7,991 bases of DNA from Candidatus Falkowbacteria bacterium HGW-Falkowbacteria-2 (GCA_002841655.1 PHAH01000033.1:1-7991); one strand, 5' to 3'; numbered from the stretch's first letter, positions 1 to 5,776 are shown. The notes: generated by a model from the sequence alone, not told the origin. Program-made: numbers and translations.

Positions 1-25
1 AAGAAGCACTTGGTTGACAGTAACA

Positions 26-54
26 TTTACAATACCGCCGATAAGATATAAAAT
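26..54 (+). promoter_or_regulatory. sigma70-type promoter of the 51-aa small ORF
   Basis: The -35 box is TTTACA (26-31) and the -10 box is TAAAAT (49-54), separated by 17 bp. The same two hexamers with the same spacing occur at 4949-4977 ahead of another gene. Counting the first -10 base as -12 puts transcription start near 61, giving a 28-nt A-rich leader before the ATG at 89. A perfect TTGACA at 14-19 has no -10 box at a usable distance. Confidence 0.6.
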
Positions 55-88
55 ATAAGTAAGAACATTTCAATAAAAAATATAGGCC

Positions 89-244
89 ATGGAAAAGGAT
101 GTGGAATTATGTGAGCGGCCAGCTACGGAAGATGAGCAAAGGGAAAAGAGCAACTCTTTAAATGAGAAGAAGTGCAAGAAGGAAGTTGTCTCGATGATTG
201 GACTCGATGATGACGATGAAACTTACTCAGTACCCAGTTTTTAG
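89..244 (+). CDS. 51-aa acidic small protein of unknown function
   Basis: An ATG-to-TAG frame encodes 51 residues. The protein is very hydrophilic, rich in Glu, Lys and Asp, with a run of four Asp near residues 40-43 and two cysteines (Cys8, Cys29). It has no membrane segment or signal peptide, and I recognise no family. The case for a real gene is its transcription unit: a promoter with good hexamers and 17-bp spacing lies 28 nt upstream of the ATG when counted from the predicted start site, and a perfect 8-bp terminator hairpin begins 8 bp after the stop. As with the other genes here, no Shine-Dalgarno sequence precedes the start. The charged composition would suit a small disordered or partner-binding protein, but that is inference. 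It could instead be a non-coding RNA of about 215 nt that happens to be open in one frame. Confidence 0.5.
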   Translation: MEKDVELCERPATEDEQREKSNSLNEKKCKKEVVSMIGLDDDDETYSVPSF

Positions 245-252
245 ACTAAGAC

Positions 253-277
253 GACATCTGGAAACAGATGTCTTTTT
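253..277 (+). terminator. intrinsic terminator after the small ORF
   Basis: A perfect 8-bp stem, GACATCTG (253-260) and CAGATGTC (265-272), closes a GAAA tetraloop and is followed by five T. The GNRA-type loop and U-tract are typical of a strong Rho-independent terminator. It closes the 89-244 unit just before the cupin promoter. Confidence 0.85.
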
Positions 278-302
278 ATACCTTTTAAAAATTGCGTTTT
301 TA

Positions 303-311
303 TGCTATAAT
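303..311 (+). promoter_or_regulatory. extended -10 promoter of the cupin gene
   Basis: TGCTATAAT is a consensus -10 box (306-311) with the TGn extension at 303-305. No good -35 box lies 17 bp upstream, as is usual when the extension is present. The predicted start is near 318, leaving a 28-nt A/U-rich leader before the ATG at 346. The identical nonamer occurs at 4041-4049. Confidence 0.75.
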
Positions 312-345
312 ATACTATTATTATATAGAAATTAAGAATAATCAT

Positions 346-744
346 ATGAAAGGATTTAACAACAACATTGAGAAGGAAACACTTGAAAATGATGATTTCC
401 GTCGCGTGCTTTATACCGGGGCGCATACACAGCTGGTAGTAATGACATTGCGTCCAAATGAAGAAATTGGAACAGAAATTCACGCTGAGAATGATCAGTT
501 TTTTCGTTTTGAGCAAGGGCAGGGACTGGTCATTATCGATGGGAATGAATATGAAGTAGAAGACGGCTCGGCCGTTATCGTTCCGGCTGGCGCAGAGCAC
601 AATGTTATAAATACTTCTGCTCAAACGAAGCTAAAGCTCTATACTCTATACTCTCCACCTCATCACAAGGATGGAATTGTCCGCAAAACGAAGAAATTAG
701 CCGAGGAAAATGACGAGGAATTTGATGGCAACACCACGGAATAA
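346..744 (+). CDS. small single-domain cupin protein
   Basis: This 132-aa protein is a single cupin beta-barrel. Cupin motif 2 is matched exactly: Gly74, then Pro80, Gly82, His85 and Asn89 with the standard spacing. Motif 1 is degenerate: His46 is present, the second His is replaced by Glu48, and Gln51 lies in a His-x4-Gln arrangement. His46, Gln51 and His85 are therefore likely metal ligands. A SPPHH segment near residues 103-107 and a Lys-rich acidic tail match a group of small cupins I recall from many bacteria with no assigned reaction. There is no signal peptide, so it is cytosolic. The frame is open back to 292, but the ATG at 346 is preferred: codons 292-345 overlap the promoter and the predicted transcription start at about 318, and they encode an unlikely Tyr/Ile-rich stretch. 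The gene is alone between its own promoter and terminator. The substrate is unknown. Confidence 0.9.
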   Translation: MKGFNNNIEKETLENDDFRRVLYTGAHTQLVVMTLRPNEEIGTEIHAENDQFFRFEQGQGLVIIDGNEYEVEDGSAVIVPAGAEHNVINTSAQTKLKLYTLYSPPHHKDGIVRKTKKLAEENDEEFDGNTTE

Positions 745-749
745 TTAAG

Positions 750-777
750 AAAAAAACGGGTAGATATCCCGTTTTTT
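750..777 (+). terminator. intrinsic terminator after the cupin gene
   Basis: AAAAAACGGG (751-760) pairs with CCCGTTTTTT (768-777) across the 7-nt loop TAGATAT. The A-tract before and T-tract after make it potentially bidirectional, although no minus-strand gene ends here. It starts 5 bp after the cupin stop codon. Confidence 0.85.
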
Positions 778-804
778 GATACTTAGTCTATAGTTTGTAA
801 GTTA

Positions 805-833
805 TCGACAAGGTTTTGCTGGTTAGATATAAT
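805..833 (+). promoter_or_regulatory. sigma70-type promoter of the 139-aa gene
   Basis: TCGACA (805-810; one mismatch to TTGACA) and a perfect TATAAT (828-833) are separated by 17 bp. The predicted start is near 840, giving a 30-nt leader to the ATG at 870. Confidence 0.75.
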
Positions 834-869
834 ACCGCCATCAATTAATTGTACCTTAAAACAACCAAC

Positions 870-1289
870 ATGAACGCCAACAATCGCCATGTTTTTGAAT
901 ATGTGGCAACTCTCAATGAAACTAACACGCTGGAACAGGCTGTTAATGATGTTTTGGACAAACAACGGGGATCGATGAACTTATTGCACAGGCAGGTACG
1001 CGCAAGTCAGGTTATCAGGGAAAACGGCGAAGATTTTCCAGTGATAGTTAGGTTAGAATACTTGCCCAGTGAAGATGAGGTGAACAAACGAGAGCGCGTC
1101 AGCATGTTTGTATGCACCTACGATGAAATCGAAGGAAATTTGTTGAGAATATGCAACAATTTTATATTCGATCGAAAAATGATTGTAGCCGTCAAGTACC
1201 GTCTGTTTCTTGACGCTCAGCGTAATCGCGAAGTAAATGCCATAGTGGCAGTTTTTTACGAAATCTTGAATGACAAGATTGCTTCGTGA
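870..1289 (+). CDS. 139-aa soluble protein of unknown function
   Basis: The frame encodes 139 residues and ends in TGA, the only TGA stop in the window, showing that UGA is not reassigned here. I recognise no family. The sequence alternates charged helical stretches (about residues 22-52, with Leu-Glu-Gln-Ala-rich and Arg-rich parts) with hydrophobic beta-like strands (about 60-67, 80-86, 97-112 and 124-133), which fits a small alpha/beta fold. There is no signal peptide or membrane helix, and the two cysteines (Cys86 and Cys99) show no metal-site spacing. The frame is open back to a TTG at 849, but that is only about 9 nt from the predicted transcription start. The ATG at 870 keeps the 28-30-nt leader seen for neighbouring genes and is preferred. 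The gene is monocistronic, with its own promoter and terminator. Confidence 0.75.
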   Translation: MNANNRHVFEYVATLNETNTLEQAVNDVLDKQRGSMNLLHRQVRASQVIRENGEDFPVIVRLEYLPSEDEVNKRERVSMFVCTYDEIEGNLLRICNNFIFDRKMIVAVKYRLFLDAQRNREVNAIVAVFYEILNDKIAS

Positions 1290-1319
1290 AAAAGGATAAT
1301 CTAGTATTATCCTTTTTTT
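1289..1319 (+). terminator. intrinsic terminator after the 139-aa gene
   Basis: A 12-bp stem pairs 1289-1300 with 1306-1317, built on AAGGATAAT and ATTATCCTT, around a CTAGT loop. It is followed by a T-tract to 1319. The hairpin starts on the last base of the stop codon. Confidence 0.9.
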
Positions 1320-1334
1320 ATTTGCATAAATATT

Positions 1335-1343
1335 TGGTATAAT
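1335..1343 (+). promoter_or_regulatory. extended -10 promoter giving a probably leaderless LamG mRNA
   Basis: TGGTATAAT carries a consensus -10 (1338-1343) with a TGn extension and no convincing -35. Counting the first T as -12 places +1 at 1350, which is the A of the ATG start codon. Only six bases separate the -10 box from the ATG. Confidence 0.7.
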
Positions 1344-1349
1344 AGTTAT

Positions 1350-3365
1350 ATGCTGAAAAGAATCAAGCGCGCCTCCGGGCGCGTTAAAATTATTTCTTTA
1401 TTCCTCATCCTAATATCCTCTATTGTAATTTCGGGCTGGGCCTTTGGTTATGGTCTGAATAATAATAACGATGGGCTGGTTTTAGATATAGATTTTAGTG
1501 AAGAGAATTATAACTCCTCCACCCGCACCTTTGCTGACAAGAGTGGTAATAACAATCATGCTGTGTCCACTAATCCCGCTGTCTTTGCGCCGGATAAGGA
1601 CGGGAAGAGCACAGGGGCGATGAGGTTTGATGGGTTAACCGATAAAATAACAACAGAAGTTGGCTTTACTGCGGCAGAGGACGCCACTTATTCGGTATGG
1701 TTTAATCATAGCGGTACTGGTTTGAGAACAATTATCGGATCTAGTGTCGATACTGGTACTATCCGTATGAATAATGGATCACTGCAAATGTATTGGGATC
1801 CGGTTACAGTCTCTCAGTCAGCTGGTTTTACGGTGCCTAGTGGAACTTGGAATCATATCGTAGTTGTTAAAACAAACGGACAAAACAAAATATATTTTAA
1901 TGGGGTGTTAATATGGTCACCAACTGTCTCGAACGTAAATATTAATGGGATAAAGTTTGGCCAACAGGACTCAAGAACAGATCGTATGTTCAGCGGATAT
2001 ATGGCGCAGGCTAAAATCTATAATAGAGCCCTGTCAGAGCAAGAAGTTTCAAAGCTGTATCTTGATTTTAAGTCTAAGTATCAAATTTCCTCACTCGAAA
2101 AAGGTTTAATTGGTTATTGGCCGATGAATGAGGAAAATTATAATGCAACAACTGGTCGCGTAACAGACAAAAGTGCTTACTCGCACCATGGTATTAATGG
2201 AGGAGTTGATTTGACAACTGATAGGTATGGAAAAATAAATGCAGCAATGCAATTTGACGGCAGTAATAATGATGTTATAGATATTGTGAACACACCAACG
2301 CTCGAAAAATTTACATTGTCCGCCTGGGTCTACAATGAGACTGGTGGGGATAGTCGCCATAGTATATTAAGAGATTATTGGGAGATAGTCGGCACACAAA
2401 TATGCTATTGGTCATATGGGTTTGCAGATACATATTGGCGCTGTAGCCCAAGTGGCGCCTTGCCTTTGAATGAATGGACTCATGTGGTAACTACATGGGA
2501 CGGGTCTGTTATTAGACATTATTCGAATAATAATTTAGTTTGGACCGACTCAGTTGTCTCGTCTGGAGCGAGCCAACAGTTTACTTCTATTGGTGGACAG
2601 CCTACTCGGAAACTGAAAGCAAGGGTCTCCGAAATAAGGATATATAATCGCGTATTAAACGACGAGGAAATAGGTTCGCTCTATTCCTTGTACACACCAG
2701 GAAAGGGTGATTTATTGAGCAAAGGATTAGTACTTGACCTTCCTCTTACCTCTAAATACACAAAGGGTGGCGTCGTGGGGTCAGAAATAGTTACAGATAA
2801 GTCAGCTAATTCGAATGATGCGGTTAATTTTGGAGGAACGATTACGAATGACTACACCAGCTTTAACGGTACCAATCAATATATTGGCAATATTGGTAAT
2901 CCAGAATTGCTTGAGCCTAGTTCCATTACTGTTTCCTCATGGATTAACATGGATACTGACGCTTCTCTACTAAGACATATTTGGTTTACGAAATGGTATG
3001 GCTATTCGTGTGAAATTGCTGCCAACACCCGCATCCCTTACTTTAGATTGAATGGACCAGGTGATTTTTATTCATCTGTTCCAATCACTCCTGGTAAATG
3101 GCACCATTTTGTTGGTACCTATGACCCTGCGGTTGGGGGGAAGGTTTATTTAGACGGCGTCTTAGTGGGGAGTAGGGCCACAAGTATTGCTATTACGCAT
3201 ACTCGTAACTTTCCTCTCAATATTGGAAGATATGCAGGGGGTATATATTTTAAGGGAAAGATAAGTGATGCAAAAATATATAACCGTGCCCTTACCGCTG
3301 ACGAAGTTCAATCGCTGTATGACCGTGGGAAAGGGGTTAGCGGGGCAGTTTTTAACGGACTATAA
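1350..3365 (+). CDS. exported triple LamG-domain (concanavalin-like) surface protein
   Basis: This 671-aa protein starts with a basic stretch (Lys/Arg through residue 13) and a hydrophobic segment at about 14-33, which is a signal peptide or an uncleaved membrane anchor. Three LamG/concanavalin A-like jelly-roll domains follow at about 41-238, 251-447 and 457-660. Each opens with a G-L-[VI]-hydrophobic strand, has a central TW or KW plus HxV/HxF segment (GTWNHIVV, NEWTHVV, GKWHHFV), and closes with the same signature: AKIYNRAL (221), IRIYNRVL (429) and AKIYNRAL (641), then an E-[VI]-x-x-L-Y helix. Such domains usually bind carbohydrate or protein ligands at the cell surface, but no catalytic domain is attached. 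Domain 2 holds two cysteines 13 residues apart (Cys352, Cys365) that could form a disulfide outside the cell. There is no LPXTG or C-terminal anchor. Start chosen: the ATG at 1350, directly at the predicted transcription start. No terminator separates it from the next gene, 13 bp away. Confidence 0.88.
   Translation: MLKRIKRASGRVKIISLFLILISSIVISGWAFGYGLNNNNDGLVLDIDFSEENYNSSTRTFADKSGNNNHAVSTNPAVFAPDKDGKSTGAMRFDGLTDKITTEVGFTAAEDATYSVWFNHSGTGLRTIIGSSVDTGTIRMNNGSLQMYWDPVTVSQSAGFTVPSGTWNHIVVVKTNGQNKIYFNGVLIWSPTVSNVNINGIKFGQQDSRTDRMFSGYMAQAKIYNRALSEQEVSKLYLDFKSKYQISSLEKGLIGYWPMNEENYNATTGRVTDKSAYSHHGINGGVDLTTDRYGKINAAMQFDGSNNDVIDIVNTPTLEKFTLSAWVYNETGGDSRHSILRDYWEIVGTQICYWSYGFADTYWRCSPSGALPLNEWTHVVTTWDGSVIRHYSNNNLVWTDSVVSSGASQQFTSIGGQPTRKLKARVSEIRIYNRVLNDEEIGSLYSLYTPGKGDLLSKGLVLDLPLTSKYTKGGVVGSEIVTDKSANSNDAVNFGGTITNDYTSFNGTNQYIGNIGNPELLEPSSITVSSWINMDTDASLLRHIWFTKWYGYSCEIAANTRIPYFRLNGPGDFYSSVPITPGKWHHFVGTYDPAVGGKVYLDGVLVGSRATSIAITHTRNFPLNIGRYAGGIYFKGKISDAKIYNRALTADEVQSLYDRGKGVSGAVFNGL
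1470..3329 (+). repeat. three diverged LamG repeats within the surface protein gene
   Basis: Coding repeats lie at about 1470-2063, 2100-2690 and 2718-3329, corresponding to residues 41-238, 251-447 and 457-660. They are recognisable at protein level by the terminal [AI]-[KR]-IYNR-[AV]-L motif and the shared opening strand. The DNA has diverged (for example, aaaatctataatagagcc against aaaaatatataaccgtgc), so this is an old duplication rather than a recent tandem repeat. Repeats 1 and 2 also share an EENYN motif shortly after their first strand; repeat 3 lacks it. Confidence 0.8.
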
Positions 3366-3378
3366 ATTATTAAATATT

Positions 3379-3549
3379 ATGTCACACGAAATAGAGGCAG
3401 ACTACAAAGAGGATTGGGAAACAGAGGCAACGCAATGTGAGCGGTGCACGAGTTTTTTTGTTTTGGAGAGCGGAGTGGGTTATTGTAATGAGGCAAAAGC
3501 GGAAGTGCCGTTTAATGCTCATTGTGATTTCTTTCAATCAACTGATTAA
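3379..3549 (+). CDS. 56-aa four-cysteine putative zinc-binding protein
   Basis: The protein is 56 residues with four cysteines arranged Cys20-x2-Cys23-x12-Cys36-x12-Cys49 and His48 beside the last one. This spacing suits a single zinc site, or less likely an iron-sulfur site, as in small zinc-ribbon-like proteins ending in a CDFF-type motif. The first 17 residues are acidic and probably flexible. The frame is open upstream to 3265, but those codons overlap the LamG gene in another frame. The ATG at 3379 begins the well-formed part and lies 13 bp after the LamG stop. A weak TATAAA at 3361-3366 has no -35 partner, so read-through from the LamG gene is the simplest source of transcript. The flavodoxin-like gene starts 21 bp downstream, so a redox or metal role alongside it is possible. 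No exact family is assigned. Confidence 0.75.
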   Translation: MSHEIEADYKEDWETEATQCERCTSFFVLESGVGYCNEAKAEVPFNAHCDFFQSTD

Positions 3550-3570
3550 TTATTATATTAAGCAAAAAAT

Positions 3571-4032
3571 ATGAAGACAGCTATCATCTATGATTCCGTC
3601 TACGGCAACACCGGCAAGATTGCCGAAGAGATTGCCCGTGTCATTGGCGAAGAGGCGAAACTAATTCACATCTCTCAGGCGCATAAGGAAGATATTGAAA
3701 ACGCTGAGCTGGTAGTATTAGGAACACCAACTCATGGTGGCCGCGCCAGTGAAGCGGTGCAGGCTTTTATGAAAGAGCTACCTTCTGACATCTGGTCTTC
3801 TAAGAAGGTGGCTGTGTTTAGCACGGGTATGCCTGCTAACAGTGTTAATTTCTTTCTTCGCTTTGTTATTAAAATTATAGGCTACGCCTCAACACCAACG
3901 CTGTCTGTTATTGTGAAACAGGGAGGTGTTGCAGCTGGAGCGCCGGCTGATTTCATGGTTAAGGATAAACAGGGGCCCTTGCTGGAAGGTGAAATCGAGA
4001 AAGCCGGGAAGTGGGCTGAAAGCCTCAAGTAG
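3571..4032 (+). CDS. flavodoxin-like FMN-binding protein
   Basis: This is a 153-aa flavodoxin-fold protein of typical short-chain flavodoxin length. The N-terminal strand leads into the FMN phosphate loop SVYGNT (residues 9-14). A GTPTHGGR loop at 51-58 corresponds to the first isoalloxazine-contacting loop, and VFSTG at 82-86 starts the second flavin-side loop region. The C-terminus (GPLLEGEIEKAGKWAESL) is a charged helix typical of the fold. Flavodoxins carry electrons through bound FMN in the cytosol; the partner here is unknown. No signal peptide or membrane segment is present. Residues 93-104 are unusually hydrophobic (NFFLRFVIKIIG), which may mark a docking surface. The gene follows the zinc-protein gene by 21 bp without a clear promoter, so the two are probably co-transcribed. 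No hairpin terminator follows; the next promoter starts 8 bp after the stop. Confidence 0.88.
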   Translation: MKTAIIYDSVYGNTGKIAEEIARVIGEEAKLIHISQAHKEDIENAELVVLGTPTHGGRASEAVQAFMKELPSDIWSSKKVAVFSTGMPANSVNFFLRFVIKIIGYASTPTLSVIVKQGGVAAGAPADFMVKDKQGPLLEGEIEKAGKWAESLK

Positions 4033-4040
4033 TCAATTCG

Positions 4041-4049
4041 TGCTATAAT
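4041..4049 (+). promoter_or_regulatory. extended -10 promoter of the exported four-Cys protein gene
   Basis: TGCTATAAT is the same nonamer as the cupin promoter at 303-311, again with no clear -35 box. Predicted +1 is near 4056, with a 29-nt A/U-rich leader to the ATG at 4085. Confidence 0.72.
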
Positions 4050-4084
4050 GGTGTTAGGATAATTTATTAAATCATTTCAAACTT

Positions 4085-4855
4085 ATGAAAAAGATTTTTG
4101 CCTTAACCCTGCTTTTGGCGATGGTCTTCGCTGCCTTTATCTTCTTGCCTGTTCAAGCAGAAGAGAATGTAACAGTGACTGCGACCACCATGACTGCTGT
4201 CAGTGCGACTGGCACAGCCAATCAGTTAGAGAGAATTCCTTCACCAGATCAGATTAAAGAGTTTAAAGTCATGAAGAAAGAAGGCAATGCTCTTTGGGGA
4301 ATACGTTTAAAAAATCTTAAAGCTTCCTCTACGTCTGAGATGAGTCAGGTAAAAAATGATATCCGAGGTGAATTAGAAAAGATTTTAGCACCGCAGTATA
4401 TCAACCTCTATAACCAGATTACTAAAATAGGCACTTCACTTTGGGGAATCCCGAAGAAGGCATCTGAAAACAAACCGGTAACTCCATCTCGTGTTGTTAC
4501 TGCCGACATGATTCCTTGTGTCACTGCCGCTATCATCAAGAAAGACGATGCCGTGAAGAAGGTAATCGAAACTAGCGCTGATAATATGGTTTTAGCCATC
4601 ACTGCTCGCGGGGAATGTCAGATTAAGGCGATTGCGACCGTAGAGAATCAGGCAGAGAACTTAAAGGCTTGTGCTAAGACTTTCCAAGAGACAAGTAAAA
4701 GCGTTGCCGGAACTGCTCGCGCCGCTCAGCAAGAGGCTTGGAAAATCTATCAGACAGAAATGAGGGCCTGCTCAGTAACCAGCAGCAACGCTCAGGAAGC
4801 CCCTCTTATGATTGAAGACGGAGGTTCAGTTACCCTTGAATCAGTTTTAAATTAA
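4085..4855 (+). CDS. exported four-cysteine protein of unknown function
   Basis: This 256-aa protein has a classical signal peptide: Met-Lys-Lys, a hydrophobic core at about 4-21, and a likely signal peptidase I site after VQA (residue 25). The mature part opens with a Thr/Ala-rich linker (28-48). Next comes IPSPDQIKEFK (51-61), then two related motifs, GNALWGI (67-73) and GTSLWGI (116-122), which suggest a short internal duplication. The C-terminal half is helical and Ala/Lys/Glu-rich, with four cysteines at 145, 178, 196 and 229. An even cysteine number in a secreted helical protein suggests two disulfides. The layout resembles a group of exported proteins I recall from Parcubacteria-like genomes, with no assigned role. 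No enzymatic motif is seen. It has its own promoter and a strong terminator. The cysteines make it a plausible client of the thiol-disulfide operon at 5845-7281, which is inference. Confidence 0.82.
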   Translation: MKKIFALTLLLAMVFAAFIFLPVQAEENVTVTATTMTAVSATGTANQLERIPSPDQIKEFKVMKKEGNALWGIRLKNLKASSTSEMSQVKNDIRGELEKILAPQYINLYNQITKIGTSLWGIPKKASENKPVTPSRVVTADMIPCVTAAIIKKDDAVKKVIETSADNMVLAITARGECQIKAIATVENQAENLKACAKTFQETSKSVAGTARAAQQEAWKIYQTEMRACSVTSSNAQEAPLMIEDGGSVTLESVLN

Positions 4856-4873
4856 ACTACCCGATTATATAGG

Positions 4874-4904
4874 AAAAAGCCTGGTTTATATCCAGGCTTT
4901 TTTT
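4874..4904 (+). terminator. intrinsic terminator after the exported four-Cys gene
   Basis: AAAAAGCCTGG (4874-4884) pairs perfectly with CCAGGCTTTTT (4892-4902) around a 7-nt TTTATAT loop, followed by a T-run to 4904. Confidence 0.93.
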
Positions 4905-4911
4905 ATTTTCC

Positions 4912-4938
4912 CTAAACATAAGATAAAAAACTGTTTAG
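4912..4938. repeat. 7-bp inverted repeat upstream of the 5025 promoter
   Basis: CTAAACA (4912-4918) and TGTTTAG (4932-4938) are perfect inverted copies 13 nt apart, ending 10 bp before the -35 box at 4949. The position would suit an operator. It is also weak enough to be chance in AT-rich DNA. It is not a terminator, since no T-run follows. Confidence 0.3.
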
Positions 4939-4948
4939 AGCTTACCCC

Positions 4949-4977
4949 TTTACAAAATTGTGATTATGTATTAAAAT
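4949..4977 (+). promoter_or_regulatory. sigma70-type promoter of the tandem-domain gene
   Basis: TTTACA (4949-4954) and TAAAAT (4972-4977) with a 17-bp spacer are the same hexamers and spacing as the promoter at 26-54. Predicted +1 is near 4984, so the leader is about 41 nt, the longest of the set. Confidence 0.68.
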
Positions 4978-5024
4978 GCCCAGTAAAGTACAATACAATT
5001 CATAAACCCAAAAGCAGCAAACAA

Positions 5025-5768
5025 ATGAGAAGTAAGACAGAAGAATCCGGCAAAAAAGCTGGTAGACACCTCGGATCGGTGCCCGCAGGAAAAAAAGTTG
5101 ATAACAGCCTTGATATCGCTCCAGGGCAGAAAAATTTTGCTTTAGTGCTTTCCAGGAAAGCGCTTAAGGGGAAATCAAAACTACCTTCTAAAAAAGAAGT
5201 AGTAATGTTCTTGCCTGAATCGATAAGAAAGGTGACTAACTCTTTAGGAGTAAAATATCGCGTAACCGTTATTTACATCGAGATTCCAATATCAAAGAAT
5301 GGTCTCCGTACGGTTGACCTGGATCAACTGATGTTGGGTCGCCAAAACCAAGTACGCTTGCTCCGAAAAGAAAATCCCGAAGCCGGTGATTGGTATAAAA
5401 ATGCCATTAAACAACTGGCAGGTAAAGGACACTTGGCGATGACAGCTCCAGCAACTATTGCTAAGGATGATGAGTTAAGGAGAATTGTCCATCCGAATGA
5501 ATTGGTTATGTATGACCTGGATAGTTTAAGCCAAGAAGGAGACGAGATTGAACATTATCAGATTGGAGTTTACTACCTTCGTCGTAACGCCCTTGTTAAA
5601 GTCGCTGTCGAACTCGACAAATTGATTTTTAACAAAGAACAGTTGAAAGAAATTCGAAAGAAAGACTGGAACGCGGCAAAATGGTATTTAAGTAAAGCAA
5701 GATTGCAAAGCAGCAACGTTTTCGTCAAAGATGAGTTTATAGATTTTGTAGACGAAGAAGCGATTTAA
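5025..5768 (+). CDS. 247-aa protein with two copies of an unrecognised domain
   Basis: The protein is soluble and basic at its N-terminus, with a Lys/Gly/Ser-rich probably disordered region at 1-35. After residue 55 it consists of two diverged copies of one domain of roughly 85-90 residues. Copy 1 (about 58-145) has EVVMF, then YRVTVIYIEI, VDLDQL and WYKNA. Copy 2 (about 159-240) has ELVMY, then YQIGVYYL, VELDKL and WYLSKA, in the same order and near-equal spacing. Each copy reads as strands followed by a charged helix ending in the Trp-Tyr motif. I recognise no family and see no catalytic signature, transmembrane helix or cysteine. A binding or adaptor role would fit a duplicated domain but is speculation. 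The ATG at 5025 is the first in the frame after the predicted transcription start. It has its own promoter and ends convergently with the minus-strand operon. Confidence 0.8.
   Translation: MRSKTEESGKKAGRHLGSVPAGKKVDNSLDIAPGQKNFALVLSRKALKGKSKLPSKKEVVMFLPESIRKVTNSLGVKYRVTVIYIEIPISKNGLRTVDLDQLMLGRQNQVRLLRKENPEAGDWYKNAIKQLAGKGHLAMTAPATIAKDDELRRIVHPNELVMYDLDSLSQEGDEIEHYQIGVYYLRRNALVKVAVELDKLIFNKEQLKEIRKKDWNAAKWYLSKARLQSSNVFVKDEFIDFVDEEAI
5196..5744 (+). repeat. internal tandem domain duplication
   Basis: The two domain copies correspond to about 5196-5459 and 5499-5744. Anchor pairs are EVVMF/ELVMY (residues 58 and 159), VDLDQL/VELDKL (97 and 195) and Trp-Tyr (123-124 and 220-221). The similarity is visible in protein only. 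Confidence 0.65.
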
Positions 5769-5776
5769 AGAGAGAG

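Noticed and set aside
241..624. 127-aa open frame on the minus strand
   Set aside because: It lies opposite the cupin gene, whose motifs are clear. Its translation has no recognisable features, and it spans a terminator and promoter.
781..802. ACTTA...TAAGT inverted repeat upstream of the 870 promoter
   Set aside because: Five-base arms with a 12-nt gap are too weak to call an operator.
32..839. ATACCGCC at both 32-39 and 832-839
   Set aside because: An 8-bp match is expected by chance in 8 kb, and the two copies sit at different places relative to their promoters (spacer against start region).
783..965. 60-aa minus-strand frame
   Set aside because: It overlaps the promoter and start of the 139-aa gene and has no promoter or leader of its own.
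1287..1289. Possible UGA reassignment (code 25)
   Set aside because: TGA ends the 139-aa frame right at its terminator hairpin, and no gene in the window has an in-frame TGA, so the standard bacterial code fits.
2106..2360. 84-aa minus-strand frame inside the LamG gene
   Set aside because: It is opposite a confidently identified LamG domain and shows no independent signals.
3531..3559. CTTTCA-17-TATATT as a flavodoxin promoter
   Set aside because: The -35 box matches consensus at only three positions and overlaps the end of the zinc-protein gene; co-transcription is simpler.
4408..4602. 64-aa minus-strand frame with a hydrophobic stretch
   Set aside because: It is a shadow of the exported four-Cys gene, with no promoter and no family resemblance.
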